The notes: generated by a model from the letters alone, not told the origin. A DNA stretch of 64,000 bases from Bacillus sp. FJAT-27225 (GCF_001685025.1 NZ_MAYU01000012.1:856467-920466), one strand, 5' to 3'. Positions 27,247 through 35,630 are shown, numbered from the stretch's first letter. A program made the numbers and translations.

Positions 27247-27717
27247 ATGGGTGAACCAATTGAGTTAACGAGGATTAAAATTAATCAGGTTAGTGTTCAG
27301 GATAAGGTTAAGGAAGCGTACATCGGCGATTTCGCTGAGCCTATCCGGTTTGGAGTCCATAGCGGCGTAAAGAAGTTTTACGGGGCAACACCCGAAACAG
27401 AATATCCGTCAACCCTTGATCATATTGTTGCCGCGGCTGGCGGCTGACTGGTCGGGACCTTATCTGGCGCGCTGGAGGCGCGTAAAATTCCCGCAGTACC
27501 CGACAAAGTCAGTGCCGACGTGACAGGAACGATTAAAAATGTCGACGGCATTCTGAAAATCACCAAAATCAGTGTTCACTACCACCTAAAAATACCAGCC
27601 GGCACACGTTCGGCTGCCGAGCGTGCGTTATCGGTCTTTGAGCGCGCCTGCCCCGTTTCCCAGACGCTTGAGGCCGCGATCAGGTTCGAGCACACACATA
27701 CAATTGAAGAATATTAA
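27247..27717 (+). CDS. OsmC-family peroxidase, probable selenoprotein (Sec67)
   Basis: OsmC/Ohr proteins reduce organic peroxides with a reactive Cys and a resolving Cys. This frame starts at ATG 27247, 7 bp after AGGAGG, and meets TGA at 27445-27447 (codon 67) in DHIVAAAGG-U-LVGTLSGALE, precisely where the family has its peroxidatic Cys. It continues in frame to the second, resolving Cys in FERACPVSQTLEAAIRF and ends at TAA 27717, 156 residues, normal for the family. A perfect 5-bp hairpin with loop TGGAG follows the TGA. A stop here would remove the active site and more than half of the protein. Selenocysteine at the peroxidatic position would be expected to raise activity. OsmC-family selenoproteins have, as I recall, been predicted before in other bacteria. 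Confidence 0.88.
27445..27482 (+). promoter_or_regulatory. UGA-Sec codon and bSECIS-like hairpin of osmC
   Basis: The stem CGCGC/GCGCG (27468-27472 with 27478-27482) has the loop TGGAG; the G at loop position 2 is 27 nt after TGA 27445-27447. Distance and loop agree with a bacterial SECIS and with the other three hairpins in this window. Confidence 0.83.
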
Positions 27718-27773
27718 GTGAGTGAGAAAAACTACGGGGTTCCCAATTTTCAAAACTAACTGTAACTAACTGG

Positions 27774-27810
27774 CAGTCCAATCCACATTTGGTTGGACTG
27801 TTTCTTTTTG
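27774..27810 (+). terminator. osmC terminator
   Basis: The stem CAGTCCAA / TTGGACTG is followed by TTTCTTTTT. It lies 57 bp past the distal stop at 27717. Confidence 0.85.
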
Positions 27811-27936
27811 TGTTGACTCGGAATTCCAATTACTTTTATTACGTATCTGTAATGAAAAAGAGCAAGAAATGATAAGCCAACTCTCTAAGTGTTCTACTAT
27901 ACTGGACTATATCAAGTGGGGATTGAGGGGAATTTT

Positions 27937-28395
27937 ATGCTATTCAAAGAAGCTATTAAAGGTTCGTTTGTAATTGTAGGTTATAGTGCAGCCGGAAAGT
28001 GGAATGATGGGATTGTTTATCCAATTCCACAATTATGGGCCTTGGGTAGTAAATTTACCGAAAACAATGTGGACCAGATAGTCGGGGTATGCCTGCCGCC
28101 AAGAAGTGATCACTACTTTTATACATGTGGAATCGAAATTGAATCCGTTGACTACTTCAAAATTGGGAAAGGAATGACTCTACATACCTTCCCTGAACAA
28201 AAATATGTTGTATTTACACATATCGGCCCCTCCAATAACATCCCAAATACTTACGGGGAATTGTGGAGAATTTTCGATGAGGAAGGGTACACCATAAAAG
28301 AGGGAATGCCTGAAATTGAAATTGTAAAGACTGCTATGGTTGGTAAAGAAGAAAGCCATGAATATGAAATGGAAATTTGGATACCTGTTCAATGA
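27937..28395 (+). CDS. GyrI-like (effector-binding domain) small protein
   Basis: A 152-residue stand-alone GyrI-like/AraC effector-binding domain. Such domains bind small hydrophobic or aromatic ligands and some degrade them; the ligand is not deducible here. Family features include the opening KGSFVIVGYSAAGKWND, YFYTCGIEIES, YVVFTHIGP and the C-terminal EYEMEIWIPV. I start it at ATG 27937, since GAGGGG lies 6 bp upstream; the frame is open back to 27889 without a site. No DNA-binding domain is attached. Confidence 0.8.
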   Translation: MLFKEAIKGSFVIVGYSAAGKWNDGIVYPIPQLWALGSKFTENNVDQIVGVCLPPRSDHYFYTCGIEIESVDYFKIGKGMTLHTFPEQKYVVFTHIGPSNNIPNTYGELWRIFDEEGYTIKEGMPEIEIVKTAMVGKEESHEYEMEIWIPVQ

Positions 28396-28504
28396 AAATA
28401 GAATAGGATAATGTCATACCCTATTCCTTCGTATTTAAATTAGAATATAGACCAAAATGTAAACTATTGCCAAAAAACATTGAGCCCACTAGTGACCAGG
28501 CTTT

Positions 28505-28975
28505 TTACGTCTCCATGAGGTTATTCCTTTTTCCTTTATAAAAATCTATTGACTCTGGGGCGACTTCTCCAATCATTTGATTCAATTGAATAACAAAATC
28601 CACATAAGCGTGGCCCTGTGCCGTGAGAATATTGTTATAAAGAACAAATGGTTTGTAACAATAATGCTCTTCATCAAAACAACCTAAAAAGTCTCTTTGT
28701 TCCTTTGATAAGGTTACGGTATACGGAACATCGTGCAGGACGTCAGCCTTGGCCAACACAAATACGCCACTGCAATGGCTGCAGCTATCTTGCCTTCGCC
28801 AACAAAATTTTTAACCCAGCTAAATAACTCCTCTTTCTGTGCGATTGGCTTTAAATCACCACCAGGGATTATCAAAACATCATAATCATCATTTGAAACT
28901 TCTCTTATTGTTAGGTCAGGAACTACCGTCAATCCTGCCTCTGATATACACGGGGTATTTTCTATCGAGATAGTA
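28505..28975 (-). pseudogene. DJ-1/PfpI family gene, C-terminal part, frameshifted
   Basis: The minus strand encodes TISIENTPCISEAGLTVVPD and DYDVLIIPGGDL, then, after a shift of frame near 28770, the later DJ-1 part VLAKADVLHDVPYTVTL. The frameshift falls at the catalytic Cys: one base appears lost in what should read AAI-C-SGVF. The first ~30 codons are missing here and lie on the plus strand at 29113. It is therefore a broken gene. Confidence 0.8.
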
Positions 28976-29112
28976 CATAACTATATGTTATGAAACTCCC
29001 CTAAATTTCAACATACACGGCCAGTAACCCTTCCTAATTCTCCTGAAAATTTTTAAGTCTCATATTTTTTCTGAGTTCGAATAATAATCCAATGAGTGTA
29101 GGGGGTAGGATT

Positions 29113-29238
29113 GTGACTAAAAAGAATGCCTTATTATTTGTATATGAAGGATTTTGTGAATTTGAAATTGCGACGGCTATCTCTATGCTAGAAACAGTCC
29201 AATTTAATAAAAACTGGACTGCTTTTCCGTTTAAATAA
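29113..29238 (+). pseudogene. DJ-1/PfpI family gene, N-terminal part, inverted
   Basis: GTG 29113 after GGGGGTAGGA starts TKKNALLFVYEGFCEFEIAT and AISML, the first ~27 residues of a DJ-1/PfpI protein. After about 29195 the similarity ends and the frame runs into a hairpin and stops at 29238. The rest of the gene lies to the left on the opposite strand, which is what inversion of a ~200-bp piece holding promoter and 5' end would produce. Confidence 0.7.
29195..29222. terminator. Hairpin after the GH65 gene
   Basis: AGTCCA...TGGACT forms a short stem about 20 bp beyond the GH65 stop. The T-run on the minus strand is weak, so this is a modest terminator candidate. Confidence 0.5.
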
Positions 29239-29240
29239 GA

Positions 29241-31514
29241 TTACCTTTTTACAATAGTGCTTTCTCCTTGAACCAGAACATATGGTTTTTCGGAAAGTTT
29301 TATTTCAATATCCCCGCCTGAAACAAGCTCAACTTTTGTATTCTCTTTCGTAATCGATATGAGAAGCTTCCTTCCCCGATAGCGGAGCGGGAAGGAATAG
29401 CTTTTCCACTGTTCCGGAAGCACAGGGTTCAGGGAGAGCCCGTCTTCCTTGATTCTTAACCCGGCAAACCCAAAGATGATCGCCATCCATGTGCCGCCCA
29501 TATTGGCCATATGGAGCCCGTCCTTTGTATTTCCGTGTGTGTTGTCCAAATCAAGGCGCGCTGTTTCGATAAAGTAATCATACGCCTTCTCCTTATAGCC
29601 ATGCTTGGCAGCCATTATACTGAACACACAGGAAGAAAGAGAGGAGTCGTGTGTCGTAATGGTTTCATAGTAATCATACGAATTTTTCATCGTTTCAGAA
29701 TCCTGTTCGTCCTCGAGCAAGAAATGGGCAAGAATCGTATCCGCCTGCTTGCATACTTGGTACCGGTACAATGTCAACGGATGATAATTCAGCAATAGTG
29801 GAAATTTCTCTTTTGGTGTAGCCTGCAGATCCCACTTCTGTTTATTCAAAAATGAATCATCCTGGGGATTTATGTTCAGCTCCGGGTCGTAAGGAAGATA
29901 CATTTGCTCCGCAGCCGTCTTCCATTCTTCCACTTCTTCCATTTCAATCCCAAGAGACTTATTCCACACCTCAACAAGGCCAGGCTCTTCTTTACTTAAA
30001 AGTTTAAACGTGTTGAATGCCCATTTTAGATTATGCTTTGCTATCACATTTGTATAGTAGTTATTGTTGACGACACATGTATACTCGTCCGGTCCGGTTA
30101 CGGCATCAATCCTGAACTGGCCATCCTTGAAGTGGCCGGCTTCAACCCATATTCTTGCCGTCTCAAACAGAACCTCGGCGCCATACTCTTTTAAAAATTC
30201 AATGTCCCCGGTGATGAGATAATATTGGATAAAGCTGTAGGCGATGTCTGCACTAATATGGTATTGCGCCGAGCCGGAAGGGAAATAGGACGAGCATTCC
30301 GAACCCGAAATCGTCCGCCAAGGATAAAGAGCGCCTTTTTTATGGCCCATGATTTTTGCATGCTCCCGCGCTCCGTCCAAAATCGAATATCGATACAATA
30401 GCAGCTGCTTTGCAATATCAGGGTTGGACAGCAAGAAAACAGGAATCATGTAAATCTCTGTATCCCAGAAATAATGGCCCTCATACCCTTCTCCGGAAAG
30501 ACCCTTGGCCGCTATATTGGAAACCCTGTCCTGCCCTGCAGATTGCAGGAGGTGGAATAAGTTAAAACGAATCCCTTCCTGAAGTCCCTGGTCTCCCTCG
30601 ATTTGAATGTCTGTATCCGACCAGAACTCTTTAAGGAAGTCTATCTGCTCGCGGAGCGCCTCCTCAAAATCGACAGCTTCCAGCTGTGAAGCAAGCTCAG
30701 AAACCTTTTCCCGTATTTCCTCACCATGCCTGAGTGTATCAACATAGATGTTCTTTTTCTCAAAAACGATCGGTTCAGTTAATACGCCACTAAACGAGGA
30801 CTCTACACTTCCCCCGTTCACTTGGCCTTCACAGGCTGACTCTTGGTTAATAGAATGAACCGTCCCACAGGAGGCTTTCAGCTTGGACTCCAGTGCTTCC
30901 ACTTCAACATATGAAATGCCATCTTGCTGATAGGCCTCATTTAGCTTCAGGCGTTTCGCATGCCCCGATGAAACCCGCGGGTCATTTTTATCAGTAAAAT
31001 TGGAAACATCTCCATTAACCGTCGAAACAATGGTGATCTCGCCATGATAGTTGACAGGTTCAATCACAATCTTTTGGATAAAAAGCTCTTTATGCTTAAA
31101 AGATGCTAGCCGCAGGAAGTTGATTCTCACTTCTTTCCCGCCTGGCGAGCGCCAATGCACACTTCTTTCTGCATACCCTTTATCCAAATGAAGCGTCCGG
31201 CTATACGAAATGGCCGACCCTTCAAATAATGAGAAGCTTTCGTCACCAAGCTTTATACGGATGGTCTGTGCATCAATAACATTTAACAATTTCTGCTGCG
31301 TTTCCGGAAATCCGTACAGCTTCTCCCCATACTCAATCGGCACAATATCATGAAACGCATTGATATAGGTGCCGCGAATTGATGTAAATTGTGGAGGGAG
31401 ACCCTCCTCAAAATTCCCGCGTACCCCGAGGTAACCATTCCCCGTGAAAAATAAGCTTTCTTCATTTAAAAGCTGGTTTTCCTGCAGCGAATACGAGTTG
31501 ATTTTCCAGGACAT
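29241..31514 (-). CDS. Glycoside hydrolase family 65 disaccharide phosphorylase, probably trehalose-acting
   Basis: A 757-residue GH65 enzyme. The family splits alpha-glucosidic disaccharides (maltose, trehalose, kojibiose and others) with phosphate, giving beta-glucose 1-phosphate and glucose. Seen are the N-terminal fold start FTGNGYLGVRGNFEEG, the (alpha/alpha)6 part EGYEGHYFWDTEIYMIPVFL, the general-acid Glu in TGPDEYTCVVNNNYYTN, and the substrate-loop region GLHMANMGGTWMAI. It is last in the operon with two sugar permeases and a binding protein. A perfect TreR box before that operon suggests trehalose as substrate; kojibiose or maltose remain possible. A beta-phosphoglucomutase, needed to use the product, is not in the window. 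ATG 31514 follows GAGGTG. Confidence 0.9.
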   Translation of the reverse strand: MSWKINSYSLQENQLLNEESLFFTGNGYLGVRGNFEEGLPPQFTSIRGTYINAFHDIVPIEYGEKLYGFPETQQKLLNVIDAQTIRIKLGDESFSLFEGSAISYSRTLHLDKGYAERSVHWRSPGGKEVRINFLRLASFKHKELFIQKIVIEPVNYHGEITIVSTVNGDVSNFTDKNDPRVSSGHAKRLKLNEAYQQDGISYVEVEALESKLKASCGTVHSINQESACEGQVNGGSVESSFSGVLTEPIVFEKKNIYVDTLRHGEEIREKVSELASQLEAVDFEEALREQIDFLKEFWSDTDIQIEGDQGLQEGIRFNLFHLLQSAGQDRVSNIAAKGLSGEGYEGHYFWDTEIYMIPVFLLSNPDIAKQLLLYRYSILDGAREHAKIMGHKKGALYPWRTISGSECSSYFPSGSAQYHISADIAYSFIQYYLITGDIEFLKEYGAEVLFETARIWVEAGHFKDGQFRIDAVTGPDEYTCVVNNNYYTNVIAKHNLKWAFNTFKLLSKEEPGLVEVWNKSLGIEMEEVEEWKTAAEQMYLPYDPELNINPQDDSFLNKQKWDLQATPKEKFPLLLNYHPLTLYRYQVCKQADTILAHFLLEDEQDSETMKNSYDYYETITTHDSSLSSCVFSIMAAKHGYKEKAYDYFIETARLDLDNTHGNTKDGLHMANMGGTWMAIIFGFAGLRIKEDGLSLNPVLPEQWKSYSFPLRYRGRKLLISITKENTKVELVSGGDIEIKLSEKPYVLVQGESTIVKR

Positions 31515-31526
31515 TTAAACGCACCT

Positions 31527-32360
31527 CTATTCTTTCACTCCGCCACTTGTCAGTCCTGACACAATTTGTTTTTGGAAAAAAAGGACAATGATAAGTGTTG
31601 GGATCGTAACGATGACAGTTGCAGCCGACACTTCACCCCAAAGGATTTCGAACTGAGTCCGTAGGAATGAAATGGCAACCGGAACCGTGTGGTATTCTGA
31701 ATTCGTGTTTAACGTGATTGACAGCAAAAATTCATTCCATGCAGCGATGAACGTAATAATTGCAACGGTAAATACACCGGGGGCCGCCAGCGGAAAAATG
31801 ACTTTATAAAGCGTCTGAAAGGTAGTCGCGCCGTCAATTTTTGCTGATTCCTCCAAGGCGAGCGGAATCTGGTTAAAATGGGTCACCAGAATCCAGACAG
31901 CCATCGGAAGGGTAATCGTCGAATAAGGCAAAACAATAGCATACGAGTTTAGAAGCCCCAAATCCAAAAATAGATTATAAACCGGACCCGTCATAATCAT
32001 TTGCGGGAACATCGAAACCGCAAGAATCAAGCCGAGCAAAATATTTTTTCCTTTAAAATGAAAGCGTGAAATCGCATAGGCAGAAAACGTAGCGACCACA
32101 ACGACATACAGGGTCGTTACTGTAGCAACAATGAAACTATTCTTTATAGAGTTTAGTATTCCCTTTTCAAACAGGATCTGAACATAGTTTTTCAGAGTTG
32201 GATTTTCCGGGATAACATTAAAGGCACCGGTCCCGAAAATTTCCCCGGATGTTTTAAAGGAGGTGATGAATACCCAGAAAAACGGGAATACCATCGCAAA
32301 TAAATACAATACGACGAATACTCCAAGCGTGAGCCATAATTTCCGTTTTGAAGATTGCAT
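31527..32360 (-). CDS. Sugar ABC transporter permease, MalG type
   Basis: A 277-residue inner-membrane permease with six membrane segments. The EAA loop that contacts the ATPase reads EESAKIDGATTFQTLYKVIFPLA, split here as EESAKIDGATTF and YKVIFPLA. It pairs with the MalF-type permease just upstream (12 bp gap). No ATPase gene lies in the operon, so it must share a general one (MsmX type), as Bacillus sugar importers usually do. ATG 32360 follows AAGGAGGGG. Confidence 0.93.
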   Translation of the reverse strand: MQSSKRKLWLTLGVFVVLYLFAMVFPFFWVFITSFKTSGEIFGTGAFNVIPENPTLKNYVQILFEKGILNSIKNSFIVATVTTLYVVVVATFSAYAISRFHFKGKNILLGLILAVSMFPQMIMTGPVYNLFLDLGLLNSYAIVLPYSTITLPMAVWILVTHFNQIPLALEESAKIDGATTFQTLYKVIFPLAAPGVFTVAIITFIAAWNEFLLSITLNTNSEYHTVPVAISFLRTQFEILWGEVSAATVIVTIPTLIIVLFFQKQIVSGLTSGGVKE

Positions 32361-32372
32361 TCTTTCCCCTCC

Positions 32373-33587
32373 TTAATTTTTCTCCATTAAATTCGTACCG
32401 AGGAACCGGACAAACAGGATGGCGATAATCGCAACACATACAAACATAAGCATGACAATGATCGAGCCATAGCCGAAGTTGGTTTGGCCAAACATGACTT
32501 TATAAGCATAGATTGATAGGGTCTCCGTATCTCCGCCCGGTCCCCCACCTGTCAAGACATAGATCAGGTCAAAGACTCGGAACGCATCCAGCGTCCTGAA
32601 AAGCAGCGCAACCAGGATCGATGGTTTTAACAGCGGCAGTGTAATTCGGAAAAACGACTGGATTTTCCCTGCACCATCAATTTCCCCGGCCTCATACAAG
32701 GATTTCGGTATGTTTTGCAGTCCCGCCAGTAGGAGTAGCGCCATATACGGCGTCGTTTTCCAGACATCCGCAAAGATACTGGAAGCCATTGCGCCAGGGC
32801 CGCTCAGCAGCAAATCCTGGGACTGCTCAATCAAGCCAATATTTTCAAAAACATGGGCAACAATCCCGCTGCTCCCGTTGTATAAATAGCTCCACATCAA
32901 CGCTGCTACTGCGGTCGGGATCGCCCAGGGAATAAGAGAAGTGGTCCTGACCAGCCCTTGTCCAGCCATTGCTTTATTTAGTATAAGTGCAAGCCCAATC
33001 CCAAGAATAAGTTCGATAAACACCGATACGGCTGTAAAAAGGGTTGTATTCCAAAGCGCCTTGCCGACACGGTCATCCGTAAATACCTTCGCATATCCCT
33101 TCAGCCCAATAAAATTGGACGGGATGATGCTATTCTGAATGTCTCCAACAAGGGCTGGCAGGTCGTCTTTATGAATGAGTGTATACTTCCCATTCAGGCT
33201 GTCGACGAGTTCCTTAGTATCCTTGTGAAGGGCAGAGATTTCGTCCTTCTGAGCCTCGCTAATTTTTATAACACCTTTATCACTTTCAAACTGCTTGCCA
33301 GTTTCAGCAAGCCGCTCCTTTATTCCTTGAATCTCCTGCTGGTCTCCTGCATCCGCTACATTTGGCAAATCTTCATCAAGGAACATCGACACATACAGCG
33401 AGGTTTCTTTGTACAGGTCGACATTGAACCGTTCATTCAAATAAAGGCCGGCCTTTTGCTGGTCATTCAGCCGATAATCAAAAAACGTATACGTTAGAGA
33501 TTGGAACACCGGCCATAATGAGAAGATCGCTATAAAAATGATAGTCGGTACAATAAACAGCCATTCTTTAAAACCCATTTTCCACAA
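32373..33587 (-). CDS. Sugar ABC transporter permease, MalF type
   Basis: A permease with a membrane start (WLFIVPTIIFIAIFSLWPVF), a large extracytoplasmic insertion of about 130 residues (roughly 40-170), and a transmembrane core with the EAA loop LYEAGEIDGAGKIQSFFRITLP, split as YEAGEIDGAGK and FFRITLPLL. I start at TTG 33587 (MWKMGFKEW), which lies 6-7 bp after AAAGGGTG. An open frame to 33728 covers a hairpin and reads as non-coding, so I do not use it. It is co-transcribed with the MalG-type gene. Confidence 0.9.
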   Translation of the reverse strand: MWKMGFKEWLFIVPTIIFIAIFSLWPVFQSLTYTFFDYRLNDQQKAGLYLNERFNVDLYKETSLYVSMFLDEDLPNVADAGDQQEIQGIKERLAETGKQFESDKGVIKISEAQKDEISALHKDTKELVDSLNGKYTLIHKDDLPALVGDIQNSIIPSNFIGLKGYAKVFTDDRVGKALWNTTLFTAVSVFIELILGIGLALILNKAMAGQGLVRTTSLIPWAIPTAVAALMWSYLYNGSSGIVAHVFENIGLIEQSQDLLLSGPGAMASSIFADVWKTTPYMALLLLAGLQNIPKSLYEAGEIDGAGKIQSFFRITLPLLKPSILVALLFRTLDAFRVFDLIYVLTGGGPGGDTETLSIYAYKVMFGQTNFGYGSIIVMLMFVCVAIIAILFVRFLGTNLMEKN

Positions 33588-33613
33588 TTGAATCACCCTT
33601 TCATGGGCTGTAT

Positions 33614-33690
33614 AAAAAGCGAAAGCGGCTCTACGACAGGGGAAACTTCCCTCGAGGCAGGACTCCCTTATCATCGGGAGCTTCGCTTTT
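33614..33690 (-). promoter_or_regulatory. Structured leader before the MalF-type gene
   Basis: AAAAGCGAAGC and GCTTTCGCTTTTT pair across about 50 bp that contains two further small hairpins (CTCCC/GGGAG, GGGAA/TTCCC). The last arm ends in TTTTT like a terminator, 30 bp before the permease start. It may limit or process the operon transcript. Confidence 0.5.
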
Positions 33691-33730
33691 GATCGCTGAA
33701 TACTGCATTGAACGTTATTTAGTAACAATT

Positions 33731-34060
33731 AACTATTTTCGGAAGTTTAATTAGTAATAAAGTGTGGTTCGATAAAGTAGTCATTTATAGTACTACTCAG
33801 AGTACTACTAGTTTTTTCGTCAAAATGACTAGTGAGTCTCTGAGTACTGCTAGTGAGAAGTAACTATTCTTGAAGCTTGATTAGTAATAAAGTGTAGTCC
33901 AGACAGGTAGTCATTTGTAGTACTACTCAGAGTACTACTAGTTTTCCTGCAACGTTGCCTAGTGAATCTCTGAGTACTCCTAGTGAAAAGTGGCTATTCC
34001 TAAAGCCCAAGTAGTAATAAAGTGCAGTCCAATAAAGTCGTACTACTGAGTGTACTGCAG
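33731..34060. repeat. 130-bp direct repeat made of TAGTACTACT/ACTAGTGA words
   Basis: TAGTAATAAAGTG recurs at 33752, 33882 and 34012, exactly 130 bp apart. Each unit holds AGTACTACTCAGAGTACTAC, ACTAGTGA and CTGAGTACT words about 20 bp apart. It fills the gap between the binding-protein terminator and the permease genes. Confidence 0.85.
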
Positions 34061-34113
34061 TGACAAGTTTGCCCGAATTTAGCAAGGATAGCCTGCGATA
34101 GCCTCAATACAAC

Positions 34114-34212
34114 TTATTGGTTACATTTCGACCTTCCGAAAAGCTTGAAACGTTACCAATGGCACCTATTGGCTACATTTCGACCCTCCGAAGAGCTTAA
34201 AACGTTACCAAT
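34114..34212. repeat. Two-copy 46-47-bp direct repeat
   Basis: The segment from TTATTGGTTACATTTCGACC to CGTTACCAAT (34114-34160) is repeated with few changes at 34166-34212. It has no coding potential that I can see. Confidence 0.8.
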
Positions 34213-34270
34213 CAGCCAGGTACAGTTTTGCATTGCCGTTCGACTAGAGTGGCAAGTACTTATTTTTATA

Positions 34271-34298
34271 GAAAAAGGCTCTAATGGTGATTAGAGCC
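34271..34298 (-). terminator. Terminator after the ABC binding-protein gene
   Basis: The stem GGCTCTAAT / ATTAGAGCC with loop GGTG is followed on the minus strand by TTTTTC. It lies between the binding-protein gene and its permeases, so the binding protein should be expressed at a higher level. Confidence 0.9.
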
Positions 34299-34313
34299 TC
34301 CTCCTCTTATCCT

Positions 34314-35585
34314 TTACTCGGCTTTACCGGCTGCTTCAATGGCTGCCGCTGCTTCGTCAAGCCCTGTTCCGGAACTCAGGTATTTATGCGCCTGTACCTG
34401 GATTGTATCCGATACTTTGGAATACTCAGGAGATACCGGGCGGGCAATTGTCGTTGTTAAGGCTTTTTGGAAGCCTGGATATGAAAGCATGACATTCTTT
34501 CCTTTTACATCCGCGTTTTCTAGGAGAGCATTGAAGCCTGGCAGGTAACCGCCTTCTGTGCTCATGATTTTTTGGCCTTCTTCTCCAGCGGCAAACTTAA
34601 CAAATTCCCAGGCGCCATCGATATTCTTGGAGTTTTTGTTCAAGCTGAGCAGCCATCCGCCTACAGAGCCGCCATTTGGCAGCGGAGCGATTCCAACCTG
34701 GTCAACCTTGATTTTCACTCCGTCTTCCTGCCCATTAATACGTCCGAAAGCATATGGCCAGTTACGTGAGAATACGGCATTTCCTTGCTCAAAGTTTGTA
34801 TGGGTTTCGCCTTCCATGAAATTCAGAATATCCTTTGGCGAGAAAGGAGCCTTTGTGAATTTGTACATCGCCTCAAGTCCGCCTTTTACATCTGTGTAAG
34901 ACTTGGAAAACTCTGTAACGTTAACAGTCAGGCCTTCGTATTGCTTGGACTGGTAAACGAATCCAAACTTTGTTTCTTTTTGGCCGGTATATTTTTCAGC
35001 CATGGCATACAGGTCATCATACGTATAGCCGCCGCTTTCCAATTTTGCAGCATCTTCAGCGCTTACGATATCCTTCCTGAAGTAAAGAAGGCCCAGGTCA
35101 GGGAAGAAAGGAAGCGTATATTGTTTTCCTTTGTAATTTCCTGAAGCCATTGACCCAGCGTTGAAATTGGTCTTTGTCAGTCCGGCTTCATTCATTCTCA
35201 CATCAATTGGCTCAAGGTATCCTGCACCGGCAAATTCGCCAGCCCAGACTACATCGAGGGATAGAACATCGTATTCACTTGATCCGCTAGATAACGAGTT
35301 TAACAGCTGGTCATGCATTTGCGCAGAGTCGTTCGTCATTTGGGTCCATTGAATCTCGTACTTATCCTGGCTGGAGTTAAAAGCATCTAACAATTTCTGT
35401 GTGGCTGGTGTATTATCATTTTGAGCGGCAAACTTAAGGACAACTGGTTCATTCTTTGCATCTCCACCCGCCGGTTTTTTGGTTGGTTCCTTGCCGCTGT
35501 CATCACTGCTGCAGCCTGCTAAAGCAATGCTCGCCGCAAAAGAAAGCGCTAACATTTTTGTGAAAAAACTTTTCTTTTTCTTCAT
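34314..35585 (-). CDS. Sugar ABC transporter substrate-binding lipoprotein
   Basis: A 423-residue binding protein of the MalE-type family. The signal peptide (KKKSFFTKMLALSFAASIA then LAGC) ends in a lipobox. The body has YTLPFFPDLGLLYFRKD and GGWLLSLNKNSKNIDGAWEF, as in trehalose/maltose binding proteins. It is the first gene of the importer group binding protein-MalF-MalG-GH65. A perfect TTGTATATACAA box just upstream suggests control by TreR, so trehalose is the likely ligand. The start is ATG 35585, with GGGGGT a little upstream. Confidence 0.92.
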   Translation of the reverse strand: MKKKKSFFTKMLALSFAASIALAGCSSDDSGKEPTKKPAGGDAKNEPVVLKFAAQNDNTPATQKLLDAFNSSQDKYEIQWTQMTNDSAQMHDQLLNSLSSGSSEYDVLSLDVVWAGEFAGAGYLEPIDVRMNEAGLTKTNFNAGSMASGNYKGKQYTLPFFPDLGLLYFRKDIVSAEDAAKLESGGYTYDDLYAMAEKYTGQKETKFGFVYQSKQYEGLTVNVTEFSKSYTDVKGGLEAMYKFTKAPFSPKDILNFMEGETHTNFEQGNAVFSRNWPYAFGRINGQEDGVKIKVDQVGIAPLPNGGSVGGWLLSLNKNSKNIDGAWEFVKFAAGEEGQKIMSTEGGYLPGFNALLENADVKGKNVMLSYPGFQKALTTTIARPVSPEYSKVSDTIQVQAHKYLSSGTGLDEAAAAIEAAGKAE

Positions 35586-35618
35586 GTCACACTGACCCCC
35601 TTAAGGTTTATACTTAGA

Positions 35619-35630
35619 TTGTATATACAA
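35619..35630. promoter_or_regulatory. TreR operator in front of the ABC importer
   Basis: TTGTATATACAA is a perfect 12-bp palindrome and equals the Bacillus TreR box. It is the same word as the two sites before treP (56435-56446, 56467-56478). A TATAAT on the minus strand (35641-35646) lies just upstream, so a bound repressor would sit near the start of transcription. AraC gene 35693 is divergent and may also be affected. Confidence 0.75.

Noticed and set aside
10502-27717. TGA read as tryptophan (changed genetic code)
   Set aside because: TGA ends other genes in the window in the normal way (for example 37249-37251 and 37338-37340), and the four in-frame TGAs stand at Cys positions, not Trp positions.
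28750-28790. Sec in place of the catalytic Cys of the DJ-1 gene
   Set aside because: The lesion at the Cys codon is a one-base loss, not a TGA, and the gene is also split by an inversion.
33588-33728. Longer MalF-type start
   Set aside because: The extra 47 codons cover a hairpin-rich leader and read as non-coding. TTG 33587 has a ribosome site.
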